DNA of 64,000 bases from Acidobacteriota bacterium (GTDB lineage: Bacteria > Acidobacteriota > Vicinamibacteria > Vicinamibacterales > CAVVIG01). A program made the position numbers and the translations under genes. Each line of letters opens with the position of its first letter. Positions within the stretch are counted from its first letter, which is position 1. Location of the stretch: assembly GCA_003222395.1 (NCBI GenBank), contig QHWB01000038.1, forward strand, positions 1-64,000, read 5' to 3'. A model generated the notes under the pieces. That model was not told the DNA's origin. It saw only the letters and a list, made by a program, of their open reading frames with translations, and did no database searches. Positions 25,856 through 34,011 of the stretch are shown here, piece after piece.

Positions 25856-26497
25856 TCAGGTCCGCTCCGCGACGACGAAGTAATAGAGATTCGCTGCGAA
25901 GGGCAGCCATCGGAATGGCAGCATGAATCGCTCGCGAACGCGAAAGCCGTTCGCCAGCCAGAGGCGCATCCGCGCCGGTGTCGTGAACGTCAGATGATCG
26001 GGATACCGGATCGGAAATTTGCCGAGCAGCAGCCTTCCGGCGCTCATCGTGGCGTCGTTGGGAACGACCACGATGGCGCGGCCCCCGCGCTTCAGGACGC
26101 GTCGTGCTTCCGCGAGCAGGCGCCCCGGCTCGCGCGTGTGCTCGAGGACGGCGATCAGCAAGACGACCTCGAACGATTCATCGGCGAACGGCAGCTGGTA
26201 CCCGTCGGCGCACAGGAGGAAGCGGCCCTTGCCGGCCGCGCGCCCCACACGCGTCATCGAAACGTCCATCTGTACAGGCTGCAGGCCGGTGCCGTCGAAC
26301 ATCATCCCCTCGCCGCAGCCGACTTCGAGGACGTCGCGGCCACCGATACCGGCGACACGCGCCACCACCTCGTCGCGGTACATCCGGTAGAAGTAGCCGA
26401 CAACGCCGGTCACCTGCGAGTCGTGGCCTTCGAGCTCGGCCGCGTACTCGTGGAGATCGCGTTCGCTAAGCTCTCGCGGGTTGGCGGAAGAACGCAT
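25856..26497 (-). CDS. SAM-dependent methyltransferase
   Basis: A 213-aa class I methyltransferase. It has the SAM motif VLEVGCGEGMMFDGTG near residue 60, LPFADESFEVVLLIAVLEHT near 105 and LKRGGRAIVVVPND near 140. This is the UbiE/type-11 pattern. The ATG at 26495-26497 overlaps the upstream epimerase by 32 bases, giving the natural start MRSSANPREL. In this operon it may methylate a sugar or lipid-linked intermediate. Confidence 0.85.
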   Translation of the reverse strand: MRSSANPRELSERDLHEYAAELEGHDSQVTGVVGYFYRMYRDEVVARVAGIGGRDVLEVGCGEGMMFDGTGLQPVQMDVSMTRVGRAAGKGRFLLCADGYQLPFADESFEVVLLIAVLEHTREPGRLLAEARRVLKRGGRAIVVVPNDATMSAGRLLLGKFPIRYPDHLTFTTPARMRLWLANGFRVRERFMLPFRWLPFAANLYYFVVAERT

Positions 26498-27392
26498 GAA
26501 GCCTGCGGATCCCTTCGTCGAACGGAGTCGACGGCGCGAAGCCGAATCGATCGCGCATCGTCGGGTCGGCGCTGCGGAACTCGATGTATTCGGGTACGTC
26601 GCCTTCGTGCCTGAGGGTGATCTCGACGCCGGATGCGCGTGCCATCGCGGCAACCGCTTCGTCGATCGTGATCGGAGCGCCGGCGGCGAGATCGAGCGTC
26701 CCGCTGAACGACGCGTCGGCGACGATCCGCCACAGCGCGTCGGCCGCGTCGTCGACGTACATGAAGTCGATGAGGTTCTTGCCGTTGCCGCGGATGGTGA
26801 ATTCGCGCTGTCCGTCCATGATCGCGCGCAGCCACCGCGTGGTGATCTTGCGCGGCGCCTCGTACGGACCGTACGCGCCGAAGAAGCGGACGTTCGCGTA
26901 GCTCGCCAGCAGTCGCCGCCGCTCGGCGAAGAACGCCACATAGCGTTCCGACGCGAGCTTCGATATCGCGTACGGCAGCAGCGGATTGACCGGCGTCGCC
27001 GGCGAGACGGGACCGCGCAGGCCGTCGTACACGGCGCCGGACGACATGTAGATCATGCGGTCCATCGCGATTCTCTCGAGCACGTTGACCACCGCGACGG
27101 TGTTGAGCTCGAGGTCCCACCGGGCGCGTTCGGCCGAGACCGCGGGATCGCCGTTCGCCGCGAGGTGAAGGACGGCATCGGCACGGCCAACGCGGCGTCC
27201 GAGATCGCGCACAGCATCGGCGTCGACGAGATCGCACGCGACAGCCGTCACGCGCGTGAGGTTGCGATCGGCGACGAACGCCGGCAGATCGGTCGTTCGA
27301 TTGTAGACGGCGACGATTTCCCAGTCGCGCGGCGCACGCAGCAGCACGTTGCGCCCGATGAATCCCGACGCGCCGGTGAGCAGCAGCTTCAC
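26466..27392 (-). CDS. NAD-dependent epimerase/dehydratase
   Basis: A 308-aa extended SDR: VKLLLTGASGFIGRNVLL (Rossmann site, residues 5-14), SSGAVYDG near 117, the catalytic YAISKLASERY near 140, and DFMYVDDAADAL near 213. It likely interconverts or dehydrates a nucleotide sugar used in this operon. The start is GTG at 27390-27392. Directly upstream, 11 bases from the start codon, is a run of 8-bp tandem repeats where a ribosome binding site would normally be, and no clear Shine-Dalgarno is seen there. Confidence 0.88.
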   Translation of the reverse strand: MKLLLTGASGFIGRNVLLRAPRDWEIVAVYNRTTDLPAFVADRNLTRVTAVACDLVDADAVRDLGRRVGRADAVLHLAANGDPAVSAERARWDLELNTVAVVNVLERIAMDRMIYMSSGAVYDGLRGPVSPATPVNPLLPYAISKLASERYVAFFAERRRLLASYANVRFFGAYGPYEAPRKITTRWLRAIMDGQREFTIRGNGKNLIDFMYVDDAADALWRIVADASFSGTLDLAAGAPITIDEAVAAMARASGVEITLRHEGDVPEYIEFRSADPTMRDRFGFAPSTPFDEGIRRLHAFFRQPARA

Positions 27393-27402
27393 AGCGACAT
27401 GA

Positions 27403-27481
27403 CTCGATTACTCGATTACTCGATTACCCGATTACTCGATTACTCGATTACCCGATTACCCGATTACCCGATTACCCGATC
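27403..27481. repeat. 8-bp tandem repeat (CYCGATTA), nine units plus a partial
   Basis: Units start at 27403, 27411, 27419 and every 8 bp to 27467, followed by a partial unit at 27475. The second base alternates between T and C (order T,T,T,C,T,T,C,C,C,C), so the array is not recent in all copies. It fills the gap between the SDR stop (27482) and the next start codon (27392, minus strand), so it forms the 5' leader of that gene. On the minus strand it reads TAATCGGG or TAATCGAG. Confidence 0.95.
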
Positions 27482-28450
27482 TCACCGTGGCAGCCCCGCC
27501 ATGTGCTCCTGATACCAGGGAATCGTCTGCCTGATGCCGGTCTCGAGCGACGTCGTCGGCTTGTAGCCGAGCATCGTCTGCGCCTTCTCGATCGACGGCA
27601 CCCGCAGATCGACTTCGGGTCCCGGATGCGGCTTGAACACGACGCCCGACTTCGAGTTCGTCAGCCGGATGATCATGTTCGCCAGCTCGAAGTTCGTCAC
27701 GGTCCCCTGCGGGTTGCCGACGTTGAACGCGTGGCCGATCGCTTCGGGCACTTCTGTGCAGCGCAGGATGCCGTCGACGAAGTCGTCGATGTAGCACCAC
27801 GCGCGGATTTGCGTGCCGTCGTTGTAGAGCGTGATCTCCGCGTTCTGCAGCGCCTGAAGAATCATTCCGCGGATCGCGCCGTCGCCGACCTGCCGCGGAC
27901 CGTAGACGTTGAACGGCCGGACGATGACGAGCGGCAGGCCGTCCTCCTTGTAGTGCGCGAACGACAGATGCTCGGACGCGAGCTTGCTCGCGGCATAGAC
28001 CCATCGGTTCTCGCCGACCGGACCGATCGTCGTGAGATCGTCTTCCTTCCCCTTGTGGATGAACGGTCCGTAGACCTCGCTGGTCGAGAACTCGACGAAC
28101 CGCTCGACGCGGGCCGCCAGCGCGGCGCGCACGACCTGGTTCGTCCCCAGCATGTTGACCTCCATCGTCGTCACCGCATTGCGATCGACCGAGTACACCC
28201 CGGCGATCGCCGCGCAATGGATGACGATGTGGCAGCCGTCTATGGCGCGGCGGGTGGCGTCGGCGTCCATGACGTCGCCCTTGATGAACGTCAGGTTCGG
28301 ATGGTTGTCGAGATGCGCGAACTGGATGGCGTTGCGGTGCAGGTTGTCGTAGACGACGACCTCGTTGTCATCGAGCAGCCGCTCGGCGAGATGGGAGCCG
28401 ATGAACCCGGCGCCGCCGGTGATGCAGACGCGCTTGCGTTTCAGCGACAC
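27482..28450 (-). CDS. NAD-dependent epimerase/dehydratase (UDP-sugar 4-epimerase-like)
   Basis: A 322-aa extended SDR. It begins VSLKRKRVCITGGAGFIGSH, with the NAD site at 11-17, YDNLHRN, STSEVYGPF (Ser of the triad) near 123, YAASKLASEHL (Tyr/Lys) near 151 and RAWCYIDDFVDG near 220. The sequence is close to UDP-glucose 4-epimerase and UDP-glucuronate decarboxylase/epimerase families. The start is GTG at 28448-28450, 9 bases after the regulator's stop. It probably supplies a hexose or uronic acid precursor for the same polymer as NeuABC. Confidence 0.9.
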   Translation of the reverse strand: MSLKRKRVCITGGAGFIGSHLAERLLDDNEVVVYDNLHRNAIQFAHLDNHPNLTFIKGDVMDADATRRAIDGCHIVIHCAAIAGVYSVDRNAVTTMEVNMLGTNQVVRAALAARVERFVEFSTSEVYGPFIHKGKEDDLTTIGPVGENRWVYAASKLASEHLSFAHYKEDGLPLVIVRPFNVYGPRQVGDGAIRGMILQALQNAEITLYNDGTQIRAWCYIDDFVDGILRCTEVPEAIGHAFNVGNPQGTVTNFELANMIIRLTNSKSGVVFKPHPGPEVDLRVPSIEKAQTMLGYKPTTSLETGIRQTIPWYQEHMAGLPR

Positions 28451-28459
28451 GTGGGCTCC

Positions 28460-29080
28460 TCAGGCGGTGCGACGCGGCAGCAGGTCGCGCCGGAGCGGGA
28501 ACAGTTTCTCGGCCGGAATGCCGTCGCGGACGAGCGCGTCGAAGTGATCGCCGGATCGATCGAAGTTCGCAATAATCAGCAGGTCGAAGGCGATGTCGCC
28601 GTGCGCCGCGATCGGCCGCACCGGCATGCCGAGGAAGACTTCGCGGCCGCTGTCGCCGTCGAAGATGGCGACCGGTTCGAGGCCGCATTCCTTGAGCGAC
28701 AGGTATGCGAGCTCGGCGGCCTCGCCGAGGCCGTAGATCGCGACGCGCCGATGGGCGGCCGCGCACTCCTGCAGCACGCCGCGCAGATGCTGCCGCACTT
28801 CGCCGTAGAGGTGCAGCGAGTAGTCCATGAACTCGTACGTGAGGCGCGCCTTTTCGGCGATCCCGCGCGGCGTGATCAGATAGCTGATCCGGTTCGGCTG
28901 CACGTTGACGCACTTGATGCAGCCCTTGCGCACGAGCCGCTTCAGATAGATGTTCGTCAACCCGAGCGCAATCCCCAGCTTCGTCGCGAGCGTGCGCTGG
29001 GTGACGCGCGAGTCTTCCTCGACGGCTTCGAGAAGCTTCAGATCGCGATGGGCTTCGATATCCATGTCCGGCCTGCTCAC
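28460..29080 (-). CDS. Winged-helix regulator fused to a Rossmann-like domain
   Basis: A 206-aa protein. Residues about 6-75 form a winged helix (DLKLLEAVEEDSRVTQRTLA, then LGLTNIYLKRLVRKGCI). Residues about 95-206 form a Rossmann-like domain, starting RVAIYGLGEAAELAYLSL and containing GMPVRPI, similar to the NAD/sugar-nucleotide-binding N-domain of PglD-like proteins. This regulator architecture is known from exopolysaccharide loci, but its ligand is unknown. The GTG at 29080 forms GTGA with neuA; ATG at about 29065 (MDIEAH) is an alternative. It is the only DNA-binding gene in the operon and could control it, for example at the dyads at 37099-37190. Confidence 0.82.
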   Translation of the reverse strand: MSRPDMDIEAHRDLKLLEAVEEDSRVTQRTLATKLGIALGLTNIYLKRLVRKGCIKCVNVQPNRISYLITPRGIAEKARLTYEFMDYSLHLYGEVRQHLRGVLQECAAAHRRVAIYGLGEAAELAYLSLKECGLEPVAIFDGDSGREVFLGMPVRPIAAHGDIAFDLLIIANFDRSGDHFDALVRDGIPAEKLFPLRRDLLPRRTA

Positions 29081-29811
29081 GGTGTCGTGTCCGCCTCCAC
29101 CTGTCGTTGTTTTTCGATCGCCTGTTCGGCGGCGACCCAATCCGCGGGATCGTCGATGGCGATGCCGCGCTCGGACGGCATCACGTACGCAGCCGTGCGA
29201 TCGCCGTACAAGCTCGGCTCGGAGTCGAACAGCAGGTGCGTGCGAAACAGATAAATCGCCTCGTTCATCGTCCAGGCGGTCGGCATGTCGCCGCGGCGCA
29301 CGGGCCGGCGGCGGAGCGGCTCTCCGGTCGTGTAGAGCGTCGCGAAGCCGCGATCGTCGAGGCGCAGCGTGCGCATCGGGTTGTGATGCGACGGCACTTC
29401 CGACACGCTGACGACCGAGTCGGCGCCGCTCGTCTCGAGGAGCGCGATCGAGGCGCGGATGTCCTCGGCGCTTCGGAGCGGCGAAGTGGGCTGCAGGATC
29501 ATGACCGCGTCGCAGCAGTACGACTCGCGATCGCGAAGCGCCGCGACGGCGTGGATCATCACGGGCAGATGCGGAGTGTCGTCGCGGGCGAGCTCGGCCG
29601 GCCGGATGAACGGCACTTCGCAGCCGAGCGGCCGCGCCGCATCGGCGATGGCCTGGTCGTCAGTGGAAAGAATGAGGCGATCGAACGCGCCCGAGATCTG
29701 CGCCGTTTCAACCGAGTACGCGATCAGCGGTCTGCCAGCCAGGAGCTTCAGGTTCTTTCGGGGAATTCCCTTCGAGCCGCCGCGCGCGGTGATGACGCCA
29801 AGAACTGTCAT
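29077..29811 (-). CDS. neuA: CMP-nonulosonic acid cytidylyltransferase (NeuA-like)
   Basis: A 244-aa cytidylyltransferase. Its signature is ITARGGSKGIPRKNLKLLAG (residues 7-26), with the CTP-binding ARGGSKGIP. Further landmarks are LSTDDQAIAD and LQPTSPLRSAEDI near 108. It activates the product of NeuB with CTP to give the CMP-sugar. Whether that is Neu5Ac, legionaminic or pseudaminic acid cannot be read from this gene alone. Three bases separate its start from the neuB stop. The downstream regulator overlaps its 3' end. Confidence 0.9.
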   Translation of the reverse strand: MTVLGVITARGGSKGIPRKNLKLLAGRPLIAYSVETAQISGAFDRLILSTDDQAIADAARPLGCEVPFIRPAELARDDTPHLPVMIHAVAALRDRESYCCDAVMILQPTSPLRSAEDIRASIALLETSGADSVVSVSEVPSHHNPMRTLRLDDRGFATLYTTGEPLRRRPVRRGDMPTAWTMNEAIYLFRTHLLFDSEPSLYGDRTAAYVMPSERGIAIDDPADWVAAEQAIEKQRQVEADTTP

Positions 29812-29814
29812 TAC

Positions 29815-30840
29815 TTAGGCAAGGTCATCCCACGTAATCAGCCGGTCTTTCGCGATCGCATGCTTCGCCTTGCGACCGACGATCTCGCCGAGCTGACGCG
29901 CGGGAATGCCGGTGCCGGGACGCTTCGCCCACACGTCGCCGGCGGCGATCGTCGCGCCGGCGGCGATGTCGCGAATCGACACGACGCTGTGGTGTGCCAT
30001 GTTGCGGACGTCCTGCTCGCCGGGCTGAATCTTCTTCGTCGCGCCGCGCGCCCGCTCGATGGCGCGGATCCCTCTGACGACATCCTCGAGCTCGCGCGGC
30101 TCCATCGAACCCTGCTGGTCCGGACCGGGCAGCGATCGCGACGTCGTGAAATGCTTCTCGAACAGCGCAGCGCCCGACGCAACCGCGGCCAACGCCATGT
30201 AGCCGCCGAGCGTGTGATCGGAGAAGCCGACCGGCACGCCATACAGGTCGTGCAGCCAGTCGATGCATCCGAGCTCGACGTGCTCGTACGGCGTCGGGTA
30301 CGTCGACGTACAGTGCATCAGCGCAAACGGCGTTCCCTCGGCGCGGACGGTCTGCACGGTGCGATCGATCTCTTCCGGCGTCGACATGCCGGTCGAGATG
30401 ATCATCGGCCGGTGCTTGCGGGCGATATGCTGCTGCAGCGGCAGATTCGTCAGCTCGCCCGATCCGGTCTTGAACGCCGGCACGCCGATCGATTCGAGGA
30501 AGTCGGCCGCCTCGCGCGAGAACGGCGTCGAGAGGAAGACGATGCCTTTTTTCGCCGCACGGTCGCGCAACTCGACGTGCGCCTCGCGCGACAGCGCGGT
30601 GCGCGTCAGGAGATCGAACAGCGATTCACCCACGTACGCCGCCGTCGCTCCGCTGCGCAGCATCTCGTGCTCGGGAAAATGCGTCTGGATCTTGAAGGCG
30701 TCGGCGCCGGCCGCCGCGGCGGCGTCGAGCAGTTCCGCGGCGAGCGTTGGATCGCCGTCGTGGTTGATCCCCGCTTCGGCGATGACGAAGCACGGCTCGC
30801 CGGGTCCGACCCTTCGGGAGCCGATTGAGATGTGAGTCAT
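29815..30840 (-). CDS. neuB: N-acetylneuraminate/legionaminate synthase (NeuB-like)
   Basis: A 341-aa synthase. The TIM-barrel domain starts CFVIAEAGINHDGDPTLA and contains ADAFKIQTHFPEHEM, FSDHTLGGYMALAAVA and EKHFTTSRSLPGPDQQGSME (metal-binding and loop residues). The C-terminal SAF domain is at about 285-341 (ATIAAGDVWAKRPGTGIPA). It condenses PEP with ManNAc or a related 6-deoxy sugar to give a nonulosonic acid. The ATG at 30838-30840 is preceded on the minus strand by the 13-copy repeat array, so its leader is made of repeat DNA. No Shine-Dalgarno is obvious. Confidence 0.92.
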   Translation of the reverse strand: MTHISIGSRRVGPGEPCFVIAEAGINHDGDPTLAAELLDAAAAAGADAFKIQTHFPEHEMLRSGATAAYVGESLFDLLTRTALSREAHVELRDRAAKKGIVFLSTPFSREAADFLESIGVPAFKTGSGELTNLPLQQHIARKHRPMIISTGMSTPEEIDRTVQTVRAEGTPFALMHCTSTYPTPYEHVELGCIDWLHDLYGVPVGFSDHTLGGYMALAAVASGAALFEKHFTTSRSLPGPDQQGSMEPRELEDVVRGIRAIERARGATKKIQPGEQDVRNMAHHSVVSIRDIAAGATIAAGDVWAKRPGTGIPARQLGEIVGRKAKHAIAKDRLITWDDLA

Positions 30841-30854
30841 ATCGTTGTCGCGAA

Positions 30855-31278
30855 CGCTCGGCTGAAAGCCTCGCGCTACCTGATCGACGCTCGGCTGAAA
30901 GCCTCGCGCTACTTGATCGACGCTCGGCTGAAAGGCTCGCGCTACCTGATCGACGCTCGGCTGAAAGCCTCGCGCTACCCGATCGACGCTCGGCTGAAAG
31001 CCTCGCGCTACCTGATCGACGCTCGGCTGAAAGCCTCGCGCTACCTGATCGACGCTCGGCTGAAAGCCTCGCGCTACCCTGATCGACGCTCGGCTGAAAG
31101 CCTCGCGCTACCTGATCGACGCTCGGCTGAAAGCCTCGCGCTACCTTGATCGACGCTCGGCTGAAAGCCTCGCGCTACCCGATCGACGCTCGGCTGAAAG
31201 CCTCGCGCTACCTGATCGACGCTCGGCTGAAAGCCTCGCGCTACCCTGATCGACGCTCGGCTGAAAGCCTCGCGCTAC
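30855..31278 (+). repeat. Tandem array of a 25-bp hairpin element, 13 units with 33/34-bp period
   Basis: Units begin at 30855, 30888, 30921, 30954, 30987, 31020, 31053, 31087, 31120, 31154, 31187, 31220 and 31254. Each has a 25-bp core (CGCTCGGCTGAAAGCCTCGC plus GCTAC) and an 8 or 9 bp linker, nearly always CTGATCGA, CCGATCGA or CCTGATCGA. The core contains the 4-bp stem GGCT-GAA-AGCC. Linkers are near identical, so this is not a CRISPR array. A single inverted copy follows at 31303-31327. Confidence 0.97.
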
Positions 31279-31302
31279 GCGATGCGGTGGCTGCCACGTG
31301 CC

Positions 31303-31327
31303 GTAGCGCGAGCCTTTCAGGCGAGCG
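31303..31327 (-). repeat. Inverted copy of the 25-bp element (variant form)
   Basis: Reads GTAGCGCGAGCCTTTCAGGC then GAGCG. Its reverse complement differs from the array core at two positions: core position 7 is C instead of G and position 15 is G instead of C. Those positions pair in the stem, so base pairing is kept. Confidence 0.93.
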
Positions 31328-31333
31328 AACGCC

Positions 31334-32548
31334 TTACGCGATCGTCTCGGCTGTCTCGTGAAACCGCTTCTGCGTATACAGCTCCGCGCCGCAGAGGACG
31401 TTGACGATCGCGTCGCTCGCGCCGGGCTTGTAGTAAATGTCCGAGGGCGCGTACGGCCCGTGGGCCATCTGCCGGCGAACGGCTGCGCCGATCCGACCGG
31501 CGTCGTACTCGACGTGGGTCACGTTTCCCGCGTGAAGCCGCCCCTGCTGCCGCGCGCCGATGTTCACGACCGGCGTGCCGAGGTACGAGCACTCCTTGAT
31601 GCCCGCCGACGAGTTGCCGACGAGGCACGACGCGATTTTCAGCAGCGCCACGAACTCGTCGACCGGGACGTCGGTGATGAAGCGCATCCTGGCGGCCGGA
31701 CGTCCCGCCTGCTCGCGGAAATGACGGAGCCGATCGGCGATCTCGCCGGTGCCGGCGTCGGGATTGGGCCAGATCCAGATCGTCTGCATGTCGAGATCGG
31801 CGATGGCCCGCAGCGTTTCCTCCACGTGCGCGCGGTTGTCGTGCTCGGTCGTCACGGGATGCTGAATGACGAGCAGGAACGGCTTCGCCACGTCGATCGC
31901 CTGCCCCACGCCGTAGCCGTTGATCCGCTCGCTCGTGATCGACGTCGTCACCTGCGCCGCGAGCTCGACGTCGAGCGAGCCGGTGTTGAACACGTACTTC
32001 GGATCCTCGCCCATCGCGAGCACGCGGCGCCTGGCGTGCTCGTTGGTGACGAAATGCATGTGCGCGAGCTTCGTGATCGCGTGACGCACGCTCTCGTCGA
32101 TGCTGCCGCTGACGTCGCCGCCCTCGATGTGCGCGATGGTCTTGTTCAGATATGCCGCCGCCATCGCGAGCGCGAGCTGCTCGAACCGATCGCCGCAGAT
32201 GACGATGACGTCGGGATCGGCCGCGTGGAAGCCGTTGGTGAACTCCAGCGCGGTCAGACACGCCGTCTTCGCCATCGCGACGTGGTTGCCTCCCTCGATC
32301 ACGTTGAACAGCGTCGTCGAGATGTTGAAGCCGCCGGCGTTGATGTCGTCGGCGATGTGGCGGCTGTACTTGTCGAGCAGGATCGAGCCGCCGAGCATCA
32401 GCTCGAGCTCGATCTCGGGGTGCGCATGCAGCTTCCGGATCAGCAGCTGGCTCCGGCCGTAGTACGCGCGGCTCGTGATCGGAAAACAGATCCGCCGTTT
32501 GCCGGTCCGCGGTATCCGGCGCGTCGTCGAAGCAAAAATGGTCTCCAT
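31334..32548 (-). CDS. neuC: UDP-GlcNAc 2-epimerase, hydrolysing (NeuC/LegG-like)
   Basis: A 404-aa GT-B-fold epimerase. It starts METIFASTTRRIPRTGKRRI, with RRICFPITSRAYYGRS as the first conserved strand. It has VICGDRFEQLALAMAA, IAHIEGGDVSGSIDESVRHAITKLAH (active-site acids and His) and a C-terminal GNSSAGIKECSYLGTPVVNIG. This is the hydrolysing NeuC/LegG type that yields ManNAc or its diamino analogue for NeuB. The ATG at 32548 follows the aldehyde dehydrogenase stop by 2 bases. The stop is immediately followed on the minus strand by the repeat array. Confidence 0.92.
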   Translation of the reverse strand: METIFASTTRRIPRTGKRRICFPITSRAYYGRSQLLIRKLHAHPEIELELMLGGSILLDKYSRHIADDINAGGFNISTTLFNVIEGGNHVAMAKTACLTALEFTNGFHAADPDVIVICGDRFEQLALAMAAAYLNKTIAHIEGGDVSGSIDESVRHAITKLAHMHFVTNEHARRRVLAMGEDPKYVFNTGSLDVELAAQVTTSITSERINGYGVGQAIDVAKPFLLVIQHPVTTEHDNRAHVEETLRAIADLDMQTIWIWPNPDAGTGEIADRLRHFREQAGRPAARMRFITDVPVDEFVALLKIASCLVGNSSAGIKECSYLGTPVVNIGARQQGRLHAGNVTHVEYDAGRIGAAVRRQMAHGPYAPSDIYYKPGASDAIVNVLCGAELYTQKRFHETAETIA

Positions 32549-32550
32549 GA

Positions 32551-34011
32551 TCAGACGCGGGCGGGATCGTGGTTGACGACCACCGTCTTCCACTCGCAGT
32601 ACACGTCGAGCGCCTCCGTTCCTGGTTCGCGGAAGCCGTTGCCGGAGTTCTTGACGCCGCCGAACGGCATATGCGGTCCGGCGCCGTAGGTCGGACCGTT
32701 GATCGAGACGAGCCCCGCGCGGTAGCGCGCGATGAACTCCTCGATGCGGTTGCTGTTGAACGTGTGGATGGCGCCGGTCAGGCCGAACGACGTCGAGTTC
32801 GACAGATCGATCGCTTCGTCGAAGTGCTTCGCGCGATAGAGGCACGTCACCGGTCCGAACAGCTCCTGCTGCGAGACGGCGTCGCACGGATCGACGTTCT
32901 CGAGGATTGTCGGCGCGAGGTAGTAGCCGGGCGCCAGCGCGTCAATCCGGCGCCCGCCGCAGAGCACGCGGGCGCCGCGCGCGACCGCGCCGGCAATCGC
33001 CGCCTCCAGCCGCTCCAGGCTCTGCGTCGAGATGACCGGGCCGCATTCATCGTCCGGGCCGGAACCCACCTTGACCTTCGCGGCACGCTTCACCATCACA
33101 TCGCGGAATGCCTCGTAGACGCGATCGAAGACGACGATGCGGCTGCCGGCGGCGCAGCGCTGCCCGGCGTCGATGAACGCGGACGCCACGGCGTGCTCGG
33201 CGGCGAGCGTCAGATCCGCATCGTCGCAGACGACGAGCGGATTCTTGCCGCCGAGCTCGAGGCAGACCTTCGCGAGCACCGGACGGTCGCTGACAGTTTT
33301 CTGGATCAGCTTTCCCGTCGGCACCGAACCGGTGAAGCTGACGAGGCCGACGCGCGTATCTTCGATCAATGGCCCGCCGACGTCGGCGCCGGTTCCCTGA
33401 ACCGCGTTGAAGACTCCGCTCGGCAGGCCGGCGTCTTTCATCAGCCTCGCGAAGGCGATGGCCGTGTAGGGCGTCTGCTCGTGCGACTTCGCGACGACGG
33501 CGTTGCCGCAGACGAGCGCCGGAAACACCTTCCACGCGATGCCGGCGAGAGGACTGTTGAACGGCATGATCGCGGCGCACACGCCAATCGGCGCGCGCAC
33601 CGTTCGCACCGAGCGGTTTGGAATCGGGCTCGGCATCGTCTTGCCGTAGAAGCGGCTGCCTTCGCTTTCCATGAAGACGGCAAGGTCGGCCGACGATCCC
33701 ACTTCGGCAGCCGCGTTCTTCCACGGCTTGCCGGTCTCCAGACGGATGATTTCGGCGAAGTCGCGCTCCGTCGCGCGCAGCAGCGCCGCGGCGCGGCCGA
33801 GAATTTCGCCGCGTCTCGGCGGCGTCAGCCGGCTCCACGATGCGGCGGCACGCTCGGCCGCGTCGACGGCGGCGCGCGCATCCGCGGCGTTGCCTCGCGC
33901 GACCTGCGCGATGACGCGGTCGTCGATCGGCGATCGCTTCTCGAACGACGCGCCGCTCGAGCCGGCGACCTCGCGGTCGTCGATCCAATGCGGCACATGC
34001 TCCGGGTACAT
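32551..34011 (-). CDS. NAD(P)-dependent aldehyde dehydrogenase
   Basis: A 486-aa ALDH. It has the cofactor region MPFNSPLAGIAWKVFPALVC near residue 145, the general-base Glu in LELGGKNPL near 252, and the catalytic Cys in DAGQRCAAGSRI near 290. A late EELFG-equivalent reads QQELFGPV. It resembles succinate-semialdehyde- and phosphonoacetaldehyde-type ALDHs more than sugar-specific ones, so the substrate is open. It is placed between the transketolase and neuC with a 2-base gap downstream, suggesting a part in making a sugar precursor. The ATG at 34009-34011 directly touches the repeat element at 34012, so no normal ribosome binding site is visible. Confidence 0.88.
   Translation of the reverse strand: MYPEHVPHWIDDREVAGSSGASFEKRSPIDDRVIAQVARGNAADARAAVDAAERAAASWSRLTPPRRGEILGRAAALLRATERDFAEIIRLETGKPWKNAAAEVGSSADLAVFMESEGSRFYGKTMPSPIPNRSVRTVRAPIGVCAAIMPFNSPLAGIAWKVFPALVCGNAVVAKSHEQTPYTAIAFARLMKDAGLPSGVFNAVQGTGADVGGPLIEDTRVGLVSFTGSVPTGKLIQKTVSDRPVLAKVCLELGGKNPLVVCDDADLTLAAEHAVASAFIDAGQRCAAGSRIVVFDRVYEAFRDVMVKRAAKVKVGSGPDDECGPVISTQSLERLEAAIAGAVARGARVLCGGRRIDALAPGYYLAPTILENVDPCDAVSQQELFGPVTCLYRAKHFDEAIDLSNSTSFGLTGAIHTFNSNRIEEFIARYRAGLVSINGPTYGAGPHMPFGGVKNSGNGFREPGTEALDVYCEWKTVVVNHDPARV

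Larger units (their letters stand above)
30841..31333. other. 493-bp gap between neuC and neuB, occupied by a repeat array
   Basis: No gene is supported here. Open frames on the plus strand are translations of the 33-bp tandem units (reading RSAESLALPD or ARLKASRYLI) and have no start context. The gap splits an otherwise tightly packed operon on the minus strand, so transcripts of neuC-neuB must traverse a 13-fold hairpin array. Confidence 0.85.

Noticed and set aside
30855-31327. CRISPR array
   Set aside because: The unit period of 33-34 bp looks similar, but the linkers are only 8-9 bp and almost identical, and no cas genes are near. Spacers of a CRISPR would be unique and about 30 bp or longer.
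30825-31361. Repeat protein coded by the array (RSAESLALPD or ARLKASRYLI units)
   Set aside because: The frames are open only because the repeat unit lacks stops in two frames. There is no start context, the frames shift at the three 34-bp units, and the array lies within a minus-strand operon.
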